From a candidate division KSB1 bacterium (GTDB lineage Bacteria > Zhuqueibacterota > Zhuqueibacteria > Residuimicrobiales > Krinioviventaceae), in contig JAPDQV010000001.1 in assembly GCA_034505495.1 (NCBI GenBank), forward strand, positions 81,892-145,891: 64,000 nt of DNA, read 5' to 3'. Below the pieces are notes generated by a model. That model searched no databases. It was not told the origin of the DNA and saw nothing but the letters and a program-made list of their open reading frames with translations. Below, one piece after another: positions 18,139 through 26,863 of this stretch (position 1 is its first letter; each line of letters starts with the position of its first letter). The position numbers and the translations under genes are program-made.

Positions 18139-18687
18139 ATGAGAAAGCTGTCATTTGAAGAAATTCAAAAGCTGCGGCCCGATTTGAATTCAATCAAAAA
18201 GCTGCCGCGTCATCCTATCAGCGCCTTAGTTGATAACGTCCGCAGTCTCCATAACGTGGGTTCCATCTTTCGCACTTCGGACGCGGTTCGTCTCCAACAT
18301 CTTTATCTTTGCGGAATCACTGCCAAGCCGCCTCGCGACGAAATTCGCAAAACCAGTCTCGGCGCAGAGGAAAGTGTACCCTGGAGTTATTATTCTTCCG
18401 CCTTGGAAGTCGCTGAAATTCTTCGCAGCCAAGGCATTCAGTTGGTAGCCTTGGAACTGACTGATATCAGCATCGATTACCGGCGCGCCGATTATCGTTT
18501 TCCCCTTTGTTTCATTGTCGGACATGAATATCGCGGTATTTCCGCGGAACTTTTGGCTTATTGCGATCTTGCCGTGGAAATTCCAATGTACGGTATAAAG
18601 CATTCGTTGAATGTTTCAGTTTCGTTCGGAGTAATGGCTTATGAATTGGTTCGCCGATGGGAAGAACAAAGCTGCAGGATGTGTTAA
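18139..18687 (+). CDS. SpoU/TrmH-family RNA 2'-O-methyltransferase
   Basis: SAM-dependent knotted (SPOUT) methyltransferase of tRNA or rRNA. 182 residues. All three SpoU motifs are visible: NVRSLHNVGSIFRTSDA near residue 33, FIVGHEYRGI near 127, and IPMYGIKHSLNVSVSFG near 147. The target nucleotide cannot be told from sequence. The start is the ATG at 18139, 2 bases after the previous stop; a TTG at 18133 is an alternative. Confidence 0.92.
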   Translation: MRKLSFEEIQKLRPDLNSIKKLPRHPISALVDNVRSLHNVGSIFRTSDAVRLQHLYLCGITAKPPRDEIRKTSLGAEESVPWSYYSSALEVAEILRSQGIQLVALELTDISIDYRRADYRFPLCFIVGHEYRGISAELLAYCDLAVEIPMYGIKHSLNVSVSFGVMAYELVRRWEEQSCRMC

Positions 18688-18691
18688 CACA

Positions 18692-18889
18692 ATGAAAAAT
18701 TTTTTATCGAGAATCTTTCATGACCGATATAAAAAACGCGCAGTTATCTATTTCGTTATTGCGGTCGTTTTTATTGTTGTTGAGGCGGCGGTACATCATC
18801 CGGTTCGACCAACTGTAATTTTATTATGGCTCGGCGTTATTGCGATAGCTGTTCTGGTTTTTACTCAGCTAAAGTATCCGGATTCATGA
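18692..18889 (+). CDS. Small two-helix membrane protein
   Basis: 65 residues: a basic N-terminus (MKNFLSRIFHDRYKKR), two hydrophobic helices (VIYFVIAVVFIVVEA and VILLWLGVIAIAVLVF) and a short tail. It starts 4 bases after the methylase stop, and its stop overlaps the next ATG as ATGA. That fits a real coupled gene. Function unknown. Confidence 0.7.
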   Translation: MKNFLSRIFHDRYKKRAVIYFVIAVVFIVVEAAVHHPVRPTVILLWLGVIAIAVLVFTQLKYPDS

Positions 18890-20814
18890 AAAGTATTTTT
18901 GCTGTATTGCTTTTTTCTTATGCGGCCGTTTCCTTTTCGTTTGCCGATGGGGCAAATTTTTCTTCTGATGGGATAGACATCATCCATTATGATCTTTCCC
19001 TTGAAATCATTCCGCCGCAAAAAATGCTATATGGTAGAGCAGTAATTAAAGCCGTTATTAATCCCTCTTACCCCCTTATTCTGGATCTTCGATCGATGAT
19101 GGTTACTTCGGTAACGGTCAACGGATCCCAAGCGCAGTTTGTCTATTCCTCAGGAAAACTGTTTATTGAACATCCTGCTCAAGCCGATACTTTGATCGTG
19201 ACCGTCGATTATTTCGGCTCACCGCAAAACGACGGCTTCGGCGGCGTATTTTTTGGATCCGATTACGCGTTTAGCGTCGGTCAAGGCATATATTCCGATC
19301 CCCCTTCCATGCTTCGCTATTGGATGCCCTCTCACGATGTTCCCTACGATAAAGCAGTTTTAGACATGCGCCTTACCGTCCCTGTTCCTCTTCAGGCTAT
19401 ATCGAACGGGATGCTTGTTGAAAAGTCGAAACAGGGTGAAAAAAATATTTATCATTGGCGAGAAGATCATCCAATTGCCCCTTACTTGATTGCTTTTGCC
19501 GTCGGCAACTATGAAACGGTCGATATTCCCTACCAGTCTCTTTCCGGAAAGCCCTTACTCTTGCAGTATCATGTTTTTCCCGCCAAAGTTGAAAAGGCAA
19601 AAGAAGATTTTACCAATTTACCTCTAATGCTTTCGGTATTTGAAAAGCTCTTTTTACCTTATCCGTTTTCCCGTTACAGCATGATCGAGGCACCGGATTT
19701 GCGCGGAGCTATGGAACATCAGACGATGACCTCTTTTTCCAGTTCATTAATTACCGGCGATCGGCGATATGAATACATCGTGGCACATGAGTTGGCACAT
19801 CACTGGTGGGGAAATTTTGTTACCTGCGCCGACTGGAAGGATATTTGGCTGAATGAAGGATTTGCCACCTATTGTGAAGCTCTGTATTATGAGCAAATAT
19901 ATGGCAAAAACTATTTGATTTCTTATATGAAAAATCTTGCCGAGCGTTATTTTGATGAGGCTGCCAGGAGAGGACATTTTTCACTCTACAATCCAAGTTA
20001 CCTATGGGGAGCTACCGTTTACCAGAAGGGTGCTTGGGTGCTTCACATGCTCCGCAACCTGGTCGGCGATGATGCTTTTTTTCGCGCCCTTCGTGCTTAT
20101 GGGGGACGGTTTGCTTACGGCAATGCCTCTACGTGGGATCTCATCGACGTTTTTGAAAAAGAAACCGACATGAATCTACAGCACTTCTTCGAGCAATGGG
20201 TATTTCAGCCTGGCTATCCGCAATTGGATATCACTTACAGCGTCGAATCTCTTCCTTTGCAGCAGCATATCTCTTTGGAAATCACGCAAAAGCAGTTTGA
20301 TCTTTATCCTTTTGAATTTCCTCTGGAAATTTTGTTTGTCAGCGAAAAAGATTCGGAACTTGTTACTTTGCCTGTAAATCAAAAGAAAAATACCTATTTC
20401 GTATTGCTGTCCGAAAAACCGTTGATAGTCAAAATTGATCCTTTTGAAAAAGTATTGAAAACCGTTACTGCGGTACAGACTGTCGAGTCTTTTGCAAAAA
20501 CGCCTGATTCCTTTTTCCTTTCTGCCGCCTATCCAAATCCCTTTGAACGCGGCATGCGGACAACGTTAACCTACAGAGTGCCAACGGTTCATTCCCCCGC
20601 AGATGTGGAAATAGTTGTCTACAATTCTCTGGGAAGAAAGGTTAAAAGTCTTTTTCGTGACAGACTTTTTTCCGGCGTGTATTCCGTAAGTTGGGATGGG
20701 CTTGATGAACAAGGCAAGTTCGTTTCGGCCGGGATTTACTATATTAGACTTGTCGCTCCGCAAAAAAGCTGTGTCAGCAAGATCATTGTTTTGGATAAAT
20801 CATTGAGGAATTGA
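18886..20814 (+). CDS. Secreted M1-family zinc aminopeptidase with sorting domain
   Basis: 642 residues. Signal peptide (SIFAVLLFSYAAVSFSFA), an N-terminal beta domain, the exopeptidase motif as GAMEH (normally GAMEN) near residue 275, and the zinc site HELAH near 300 with the third ligand Glu exactly 18 residues on (NEGFATY). The C-terminal ~90 residues are a Por/FlgD-type sorting domain (SAAYPNPFERG ... YSVSWDGLDEQGKFVSAGIYY). It is likely exported to the cell surface or medium to release amino acids from peptides. It is coupled upstream by ATGA and downstream by TGATG. Confidence 0.93.
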   Translation: MKSIFAVLLFSYAAVSFSFADGANFSSDGIDIIHYDLSLEIIPPQKMLYGRAVIKAVINPSYPLILDLRSMMVTSVTVNGSQAQFVYSSGKLFIEHPAQADTLIVTVDYFGSPQNDGFGGVFFGSDYAFSVGQGIYSDPPSMLRYWMPSHDVPYDKAVLDMRLTVPVPLQAISNGMLVEKSKQGEKNIYHWREDHPIAPYLIAFAVGNYETVDIPYQSLSGKPLLLQYHVFPAKVEKAKEDFTNLPLMLSVFEKLFLPYPFSRYSMIEAPDLRGAMEHQTMTSFSSSLITGDRRYEYIVAHELAHHWWGNFVTCADWKDIWLNEGFATYCEALYYEQIYGKNYLISYMKNLAERYFDEAARRGHFSLYNPSYLWGATVYQKGAWVLHMLRNLVGDDAFFRALRAYGGRFAYGNASTWDLIDVFEKETDMNLQHFFEQWVFQPGYPQLDITYSVESLPLQQHISLEITQKQFDLYPFEFPLEILFVSEKDSELVTLPVNQKKNTYFVLLSEKPLIVKIDPFEKVLKTVTAVQTVESFAKTPDSFFLSAAYPNPFERGMRTTLTYRVPTVHSPADVEIVVYNSLGRKVKSLFRDRLFSGVYSVSWDGLDEQGKFVSAGIYYIRLVAPQKSCVSKIIVLDKSLRN

Positions 20815-21578
20815 TGAAAAATCTGTCACTTTCTCTAGAGGGCAAAACTGCGCTGGTTACCGGCGGATCGCGAGGAATTGGTAGAGCCATTGCGGTTCGT
20901 TTGGCTCAGGCAGGTGCCAATGTAGCCATCAATTATCTCCGTCAACGAACGGCAGCAGATGAGACGTTGGCTCTTATCGAACGTGAAGGCGTGAAAGGCG
21001 TGGCAATACGCGCTAATGTCGGCGAGCCGGAAAACATTTATGACATGATGCAACAAATACGCGAAACATTCGGCGGACTGGATATTCTGGTCAGCAATGC
21101 GGCTTCTGGCGTGCTTAAACCTGCTCTGGAGTTGACGCCGCACCATTGGCGCTGGACCATGGACATTAACGCCGGCACCATGCTGCCTTTGGCGCAACAG
21201 TGCGTGCCGCTGATGAAGAACGGCGGTTACATTATTGCCGTCTCCAGTTTGGGTTCTGTTCGCGCGATTCCAAACTATGCGGCGGTCGGCGCATCCAAGG
21301 CGGCTCTGGAGTCCCTGATCCGTCACTTGGCCATAGAGCTGGCGCCGCTGAACATCCGAGTCAATGCGGTTTCTGCCGGAGTCGTAGATACGGACGCTCT
21401 TAAGCATTTTCCCAATCGTGACCAACTCCTCTCTGAATCGGCGCGACGAACACCTACAGGGCGCCTGACCACCCCTGAGGATGTGGCGGATGCCGTGCTC
21501 TTTCTCTGCAGCCCGTTTGCCCGCCAAATTCAAGGACAAACCATCGTTGTCGACGGCGGTTACTCTATTTTGGCCTAA
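20814..21578 (+). CDS. fabL: Enoyl-[ACP] reductase FabL (short-chain dehydrogenase)
   Basis: NADPH-dependent last step of fatty-acid elongation. 254 residues: Rossmann motif TGGSRGIG, NAASG, and the catalytic region SSLGSVRAIPNYAAVGASKAA. What separates FabL from other short-chain dehydrogenases is the stretch NAVSAGVVDTDALKHFPNR and the 'NAASGVL.P..EL...HW.WTM.IN' pattern, both recalled from Bacillus FabL. The start is the ATG overlapping the peptidase stop; a TTG one codon earlier is possible. Whether it is the only enoyl reductase in the genome cannot be seen here. Confidence 0.88.
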   Translation: MKNLSLSLEGKTALVTGGSRGIGRAIAVRLAQAGANVAINYLRQRTAADETLALIEREGVKGVAIRANVGEPENIYDMMQQIRETFGGLDILVSNAASGVLKPALELTPHHWRWTMDINAGTMLPLAQQCVPLMKNGGYIIAVSSLGSVRAIPNYAAVGASKAALESLIRHLAIELAPLNIRVNAVSAGVVDTDALKHFPNRDQLLSESARRTPTGRLTTPEDVADAVLFLCSPFARQIQGQTIVVDGGYSILA

Positions 21579-21591
21579 CAGCGAGATTGTT

Positions 21592-22281
21592 ATGACTCGA
21601 ATGGATTTAGCGGCACTGATTTTATCCTACCTTTATGCATTGTCGTTGCTCATCAGCATGGAAAAAATTGGAAAAAGCCGCGGATGGAGTCCATTTGTCA
21701 CGCGCAAGCTGATCCATATCGGGGCCGGTATGTGGGTTTGGCCGACTGTATTGCTCTTTGAAAATTGGCACATCGGCGTTCTGCCCTTTTTTACATTTAT
21801 TTTCTTGAACTATTTTTTCCATCGCCAAAAAACATTTTCCTTAATGGATGGAGCTGATTCTTCCTTGGGAACCGTTTACTTTGCTTTTTCAATTTTTACT
21901 CTTTTTCTCCTCTTTTGGCGAAATGCGCCGCATACGCATCGGCTGCCGATTGCCATGGCTTCGACCATGGTATTGACATGGGGCGACGCTTTTGCAGCCC
22001 TCATCGGTTACAAAAAAGGAAAACGCAGATATACAATTTTCGGCCATAAAAAAACGCTTGAAGGTTCTATCGCGTTTTTTGTTGTCAGCTTTGCCGCACT
22101 TTCGGTAACTCTATTACTCTCTTCTCTTTATTCAGCGGCTTCCTTTCCCCCTGCAAAAATTATTTTTGCATCGATTGTTGCATCTGTAGTTGCCGCTTTT
22201 TCTGAAGCGGTTTCACCATTTGGGACTGATAACTTGCTGATCCCCTTTTCTTCGGCATTGGTGCTCTTTTTCATTCTGTAG
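21592..22281 (+). CDS. Integral-membrane phytol/dolichol kinase-like protein (CDP-DAG synthase superfamily)
   Basis: 229 residues with about six hydrophobic helices. Family marks are RKLIHIGAG near the N-terminus, TWGDAFAALIGYKKGKRRY, FGHKKTLEGS and DNLLIPF. These proteins use CTP to phosphorylate lipid alcohols (phytol, farnesol, dolichol) or diacylglycerol. The substrate here is unknown. I start it at the ATG at 21592, since the upstream extension is fabL in another frame. Confidence 0.82.
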   Translation: MTRMDLAALILSYLYALSLLISMEKIGKSRGWSPFVTRKLIHIGAGMWVWPTVLLFENWHIGVLPFFTFIFLNYFFHRQKTFSLMDGADSSLGTVYFAFSIFTLFLLFWRNAPHTHRLPIAMASTMVLTWGDAFAALIGYKKGKRRYTIFGHKKTLEGSIAFFVVSFAALSVTLLLSSLYSAASFPPAKIIFASIVASVVAAFSEAVSPFGTDNLLIPFSSALVLFFIL

Positions 22282-22358
22282 CTTTTTTGGCTTTTAATTC
22301 AACAGATTTTTTTATATTTTTTAATAATTTTGAGCCTTAATTTTTTCAAGGGAGGACT

Positions 22359-24803
22359 ATGAGCATTTACGGCCATTTCGACGACGAGAATCGACATTTT
22401 GTAATTACGCGCCCGGATACACCGCTTCCATGGATCAACTATCTCGGCGTACAAGATTTTTTCGGCATCATCTCAAACACTGCAGGCGGTTACTGTTTCT
22501 ACAAAGATGCCCGTATGCGCCGATTGACGCGTTATCGCTATAATAATGTGCCTTTTGATTCCAACGGACGCTATCTTTACATCAAAGACGGCGACTTGTT
22601 ATGGAATCCCATGTGGAAGCCGTTAAAAACTTCATTGGACTATTACGAATGCCGTCATGGTGCCGGTCATACGATCATTCGTGGGCAAAAAAATCAACTC
22701 GGCGCGGAAATAACCTTTTTCATACCTCCCGAGGATACTTTGGAAATATGGGATGTCAAGGTGCGTAACCTTTCTGACCGTCCCAAAACCGTTCGCTTAT
22801 GGGGATTCGTTGAATGGTGCTTGTGGGATGCATGGGACGATCAGACCAACTTTCAAAGAAATTTTTCCACCGGCCAAGTCGAAGTAGAGAACGATGCGAT
22901 TTTTCATAAAACAGAGTATAGGGAACGGCGCAATCATTTTGCCTATTTTGCATCGTCTATCCCGGTTAGCGGTTTTGACAGCAGCCGCGATCAGTTCGTT
23001 GGTTTGCACAACGGCCTGCATGAACCTCAAGTTGTCCTTGCGGGTGCCTGTCGCAACAGCATCGCTTACGGTTGGGCGCCGGTTGGTGCGCTACAGATTG
23101 ATTTAAATTTAAATCCGGGCGAGCAGAAAAGATTTCAATTCCTGCTTGGTTATGCGGAAAACGAGCGTGATAAAAAGTTTATCAAGCCGCACGTCATTAA
23201 TAAGGAGCCTTTTTATAAGGTAAAGGAAAAGTATTGCGGCAATGACCGCATCGATGCGGCGTTCCTTGAACTCAAAGAATACTGGAAACGACTCTTTTCC
23301 AATTTTGGCGTAGAAACCGAGAATCCGCACGTCAACCGCATGGTAAATATGTGGAATCAATATCAGTGTATGGTCACATTCAATATGTCGCGTTCCGCCT
23401 CGCTCTTTGAATCCGGCATCGGGCGCGGCATGGGGTATCGCGACAGCAATCAGGATATTCTCGGCTTTGTGCACATGATACCCGAGCGGGCGCGCGAGCG
23501 AATTCTTGATTTGGCCGCTACTCAGCTGTCCGATGGAACCTGTTATCATCAGTATCAGCCGCTGACCAAAAAAGGTAACACTCTCGCAGGCAGCGGCTTT
23601 AACGATGATCCTCTTTGGCTTATTCTTTCTACATCGGCCTACTTAAAAGAGACCGGCGACTTTACCATTCTTCATGAAAAGATCGGCTATGCCGATACGA
23701 TCGATAAAAGCGCCACCCTGCTGGACCATCTGCAGATTTCAATCGATTATACTTTGAAGCACCGCGGACCTCATAGTCTGCCGTTGATCGGTCATGCGGA
23801 TTGGAATGATTGCCTTAATCTCAACTGCTTTTCTGAGGAACCCGGCGAAAGCTTTCAGCTTGCCGGTGACGCTGCTAAAAGCGACACAGCCGAATCGGTG
23901 ATGATTGCAGGTCTGTTTTGCGCCGCTTGCCGAGAGCTTGCAGAGATTTATGCTCTTCTCGGCAACTCTGAGCGTTCTCAACAAATCCTGCAGGCCGGTG
24001 AGGAAATGAAGCAGACTGTGCTTGCGCACGGCTGGGACGGCGAATGGTTTCTGCGCGCTTATGATGCCTTTGGCCGCAAGATTGGATCTAAAGAGAACGA
24101 AGAGGGCAAAATTTTTATCGAAAGCCAAGGGTGGTGTATTCTCGGCGGTATTGGTTTGGATAACGGCTTTGCCGAAAAGGCGTTGAACAGCGTCAACAAG
24201 TATTTGGCCACAAAAAACGGCATCATTCTCCAGCAACCGGCTTATCAAACTTATCATCTCCATTTGGGAGAGATATCTTCGTATCCTCCCGGCTACAAAG
24301 AAAACGCCGGAATTTTTACCCACAACAACACTTGGATCCAAATTGCCGAGACCTTGATCGGTCGCGGCGACCAGGCTTTCGAGTATTACATGAGCATTTG
24401 TCCCTCCGCCAAGGATGAGCAAATTGACATTTATCGCGTGGAGCCGTATGTCTACAGTCAGATGACGGCGGGCAGAGACGCTCCAACTCCCGGCGAGGGC
24501 AAAAACAGCTGGCTGACCGGAACGGCTTCCTGGTCGTTTGTTGCCATTACCCAATACATTTTGGGAATTCGTCCTCATTTTAAAGGCCTTCACATTGATC
24601 CCTGCATTCCAAAGCATTGGAAGGGATTCAAAGCTCAGCGGCGTTTTCGGGGAAAGCTTTATTTCATCACCGTTGAGAACCCGGACGGCGTGAACAAGGG
24701 CATCCGTGAACTTTGGGTAGACGGCCAAAAGATAGATGGGAATCTCATTCCGCTGGATATGGGCGGCGATCAAGTCAACGTGCGGGTTATTATGGGTTGT
24801 TGA
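22359..24803 (+). CDS. GH94 cellobiose phosphorylase
   Basis: Cytosolic enzyme (no signal peptide) that splits cellobiose with phosphate into glucose 1-phosphate and glucose. 814 residues, the family's length. The N-terminus (YGHFDD, ITRPDTPLPWINYLG, GGYCFYKDARMRRLTRYRYN) matches cellobiose phosphorylases better than chitobiose phosphorylases from memory. The catalytic Asp sits in HADWNDCLN near residue 480. GGGAGGA precedes the ATG. The 77-base gap upstream is T-rich and may hold its own promoter. With the GH10 xylanase at 45.9 kb it suggests plant-fibre use. Substrate is inferred from family resemblance. Confidence 0.87.
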   Translation: MSIYGHFDDENRHFVITRPDTPLPWINYLGVQDFFGIISNTAGGYCFYKDARMRRLTRYRYNNVPFDSNGRYLYIKDGDLLWNPMWKPLKTSLDYYECRHGAGHTIIRGQKNQLGAEITFFIPPEDTLEIWDVKVRNLSDRPKTVRLWGFVEWCLWDAWDDQTNFQRNFSTGQVEVENDAIFHKTEYRERRNHFAYFASSIPVSGFDSSRDQFVGLHNGLHEPQVVLAGACRNSIAYGWAPVGALQIDLNLNPGEQKRFQFLLGYAENERDKKFIKPHVINKEPFYKVKEKYCGNDRIDAAFLELKEYWKRLFSNFGVETENPHVNRMVNMWNQYQCMVTFNMSRSASLFESGIGRGMGYRDSNQDILGFVHMIPERARERILDLAATQLSDGTCYHQYQPLTKKGNTLAGSGFNDDPLWLILSTSAYLKETGDFTILHEKIGYADTIDKSATLLDHLQISIDYTLKHRGPHSLPLIGHADWNDCLNLNCFSEEPGESFQLAGDAAKSDTAESVMIAGLFCAACRELAEIYALLGNSERSQQILQAGEEMKQTVLAHGWDGEWFLRAYDAFGRKIGSKENEEGKIFIESQGWCILGGIGLDNGFAEKALNSVNKYLATKNGIILQQPAYQTYHLHLGEISSYPPGYKENAGIFTHNNTWIQIAETLIGRGDQAFEYYMSICPSAKDEQIDIYRVEPYVYSQMTAGRDAPTPGEGKNSWLTGTASWSFVAITQYILGIRPHFKGLHIDPCIPKHWKGFKAQRRFRGKLYFITVENPDGVNKGIRELWVDGQKIDGNLIPLDMGGDQVNVRVIMGC

Positions 24804-24817
24804 TCAAGTCGGTTGAG

Positions 24818-24851
24818 AAAAAGCCGCGGTTAAATTTGACCGCGGCTTTTT
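24818..24851. terminator. Bidirectional rho-independent terminator
   Basis: AAAAAGCCGCGGT, an 8-base loop and ACCGCGGCTTTTT form a 13-bp stem that reads as a terminator on both strands. It sits between the convergent GH94 (+) and Nudix (-) genes. Confidence 0.93.
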
Positions 24852-24856
24852 ATGGC

Positions 24857-25456
24857 TTATACCCCAAAGTAATATTTGGAAAGCTGCTTTTCGAGCCACA
24901 AAAGCGCCATGATTGTTTTTCCGTCGACAATTTTTTCTTCCGTCAGCGCTTCATAGACTTGTTGAAACGGCAGCACGACGATTTGTATATCCTCATGTTC
25001 CGCCAACGATCCGCCGTATTGATAACCGTATTCCGCCAAATCGCATTCAACGGAATAGAGAAAGATCCTCTCGGATGATCCTCCCGGACTCGAAAAATAT
25101 TTTCCAATAAAAACCACATCCTCTTTGCGCACGTTAAGATGAATTTCTTCCTGCAGCTCCCGCATCATGGCATCTTTTGGATCTTCTCCTTCATCGATTG
25201 CACCGGCGGGAATCTCTAACATCCAGGCATCCTCCGGCGATACGGCATAAACCGGATAGCGAAATTGTTTGACAAAAACCATGCGTTTGATGTTGATGTC
25301 ATACACCAACGCGGCGGCAGAATCACAGCGCAGGCAATTTTCGCGCACAACCCAATCGCTCATTTTGCCGTCGAATTTTTCATATCGAAGCAAAACGGTT
25401 TCGACTTTTAAAAAGCCGTCATGCGCGATCTTTCGCTCTTTGATGTTGACTTTCAT
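24857..25456 (-). CDS. Nudix hydrolase, ADP-sugar pyrophosphatase-like
   Basis: 199 residues. The Nudix box reads GAIDEGEDPKDAMMRELQEE, with Ile where Gly usually follows EE. The preceding VKQFRYPV and LEIPAG are typical of ADP-ribose/ADP-sugar pyrophosphatases, and a Pro lies downstream in the SSPGGSSERIFLY loop. It hydrolyses nucleoside diphosphate-X compounds; the exact substrate is not known. AAGGA lies 4 bases before a TTG at 25462 and 10 before the ATG at 25456, so the start is uncertain by two codons. Confidence 0.88.
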   Translation of the reverse strand: MKVNIKERKIAHDGFLKVETVLLRYEKFDGKMSDWVVRENCLRCDSAAALVYDINIKRMVFVKQFRYPVYAVSPEDAWMLEIPAGAIDEGEDPKDAMMRELQEEIHLNVRKEDVVFIGKYFSSPGGSSERIFLYSVECDLAEYGYQYGGSLAEHEDIQIVVLPFQQVYEALTEEKIVDGKTIMALLWLEKQLSKYYFGV

Positions 25457-25470
25457 GGACAAACATTCCT

Positions 25471-26022
25471 TTAATATTTAATTTTGCAAAACAGGAACTG
25501 CAGAACGAAAAAGGCAGCGCCCAAAGCAAGACAAACGGCCATGTGCATGTGGGAAAAAACAAGCGCCGCAATTAAACAAATCGCATTCAATAAAGAAAGA
25601 GTTACGATATTTGCCGTAAAAAACGCTTGCCTTACACTTGTAATACGGAGGAAATCCGCTTTTGTGGGAACTATTGTTTGAGCGACAGCTTCCCATTTCC
25701 CACTCTTTCCGAAAGATTCGTAGATTTTGGTTATAACTTCCGATTCCTCTTTAAACAAAATAAAAAGGATTCTCGATTGATTTATAAGTAAAATTCCGAC
25801 GATAAAGAGAAGCCAGAAAATCAGCGGGCGAAAATCGATCAACAGATCCTTAAAATAGGCGCACTTTTCGTCGCCGAAAAGAAAGACTAGAGTAGAAACG
25901 ATCAAGAAAATGGAAACTTGTAACAACGATAACAGGTTGATCATTTGCAGATAGGACTTACAAACGCGCGTTGACCGATAAAAATTTACGGATTGCAAAT
26001 CGAAAAGGTTAGAATTTTCCAT
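25471..26022 (-). CDS. Four-helix membrane protein of unknown function
   Basis: Not recognised. 183 residues with four hydrophobic segments, two before and two after a charged central loop (KEESEVITKIYESFGKSGKWE). The end is Cys/Lys rich (LFCKIKY). It ends 14 bases before the Nudix gene and probably shares its transcript. The gene diverges from the HAD gene at 26.2 kb. Confidence 0.65.
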   Translation of the reverse strand: MENSNLFDLQSVNFYRSTRVCKSYLQMINLLSLLQVSIFLIVSTLVFLFGDEKCAYFKDLLIDFRPLIFWLLFIVGILLINQSRILFILFKEESEVITKIYESFGKSGKWEAVAQTIVPTKADFLRITSVRQAFFTANIVTLSLLNAICLIAALVFSHMHMAVCLALGAAFFVLQFLFCKIKY

Positions 26023-26111
26023 ATCTTCTCATGCTTTTTATGCGGCATATTAAAACTAAGGAATCTTTTGCTATTTTGCCATAATTAAAAAACAGCATCT
26101 TTTTCTTCGAG

Positions 26112-26140
26112 TTGAATTGCTGAGCGCTTTTTTGTACATT
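26112..26140 (+). promoter_or_regulatory. Predicted promoter of HAD-carbamoyltransferase-SxtJ operon
   Basis: TTGAAT (26112-26117), a 17-base spacer and TACATT (26135-26140). The start of transcription would fall about 12 bases before the start codon, just enough to include the ribosome site. Confidence 0.4.
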
Positions 26141-26145
26141 TGAAA

Positions 26146-26158
26146 AAAGGAGGTGATT
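26146..26158 (+). promoter_or_regulatory. Near-perfect Shine-Dalgarno preceding a CTG start
   Basis: AAAGGAGGTGATT is complementary to the conserved 16S rRNA 3' end over about 12 bases. Five bases after GGAGG the in-frame codon is CTG (26159); no ATG, GTG or TTG lies at the right distance. The GTG at 26153 is inside the SD itself. Confidence 0.75.
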
Positions 26159-26860
26159 CTGGTCGAGCTGATTATTTTCGATTTGGACGGTACGCTGGTA
26201 GATACGGCTTTTGAAGTTCATCAAAGCATCAATGATACTCTTCAGAAAATGGGTTTACCCCAAGTATCTCTTGCCACCAGCAAACGGGCGATCGGTCCCG
26301 GCCCGGAGGAATTTGTCAGAATTCTTCTTCCGAAAAATTCTTTACATAGAGCCGGTGAATTCACCGCTCTTCTTTCCGAAAACTACAAACGCTATAATGG
26401 CGTGTTTGCCGATTTCTTTCCAGGTGTTCCGCAGATTCTAAATCAGCTCAATGGAAAATACAAGTTGGCGATCGCAACAAATAAATCTTTAAATGAAGTA
26501 ATGCCGCTGGCTGAAAAACTACATTTTTCAAAATGGTTCGACGCCGTTTTTACGCGCGATCACGTTAAAGAACCAAAACCTGCTCCGGATCTTTTGCTGC
26601 ATGCCTGTAGAACTTTACGAGTTCCTACGAAACGTGCCTTGATGATCGGTGATACGGACAACGATATCTTGGCTGCCCGCGCCTCCGGTATGTTTTGCTG
26701 TCTTGCTAAATGGGGTTATGCATCGAACCAGGAAGAGCTCATGAAACTGTGTGATTGCGTTGCTGATTCTCCGATGGATCTGCAGACTTTATTGAACGAA
26801 TTTGCAACGGTACCTGAAGATTATCAGCTGGAAAATTCTTTAAAGTTTAGCAATAGGTAA
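26159..26860 (+). CDS. HAD-superfamily hydrolase, phosphoglycolate phosphatase-like
   Basis: About 233 residues. Motif I DLDGTLVDT has both catalytic Asp residues, ATNKS is motif II, KEPKPAPD carries the motif III Lys, and GDTDND is motif IV. A helical cap lies between motif I and II, as in Gph/PpaX. The likely substrate is a small phosphomonoester. The start is the interesting point: a very strong SD positions CTG at 26159 to give (M)VELIIFDLDGTL, which is where relatives begin; GTG at 26153 is the alternative. It is 3 bases upstream of the carbamoyltransferase gene. Confidence 0.88.
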   Translation: MVELIIFDLDGTLVDTAFEVHQSINDTLQKMGLPQVSLATSKRAIGPGPEEFVRILLPKNSLHRAGEFTALLSENYKRYNGVFADFFPGVPQILNQLNGKYKLAIATNKSLNEVMPLAEKLHFSKWFDAVFTRDHVKEPKPAPDLLLHACRTLRVPTKRALMIGDTDNDILAARASGMFCCLAKWGYASNQEELMKLCDCVADSPMDLQTLLNEFATVPEDYQLENSLKFSNR

Positions 26861-26863
26861 ACG

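Noticed and set aside
20835..21539. 234-codon minus-strand open frame inside fabL
   Set aside because: Shadow of the FabL frame; Arg/Ser/Gln-rich translation without a family.
23739..24773. 344-codon open frame on the minus strand inside the GH94 gene
   Set aside because: Lies wholly antisense to a well-supported phosphorylase; no recognisable domain or ribosome site.
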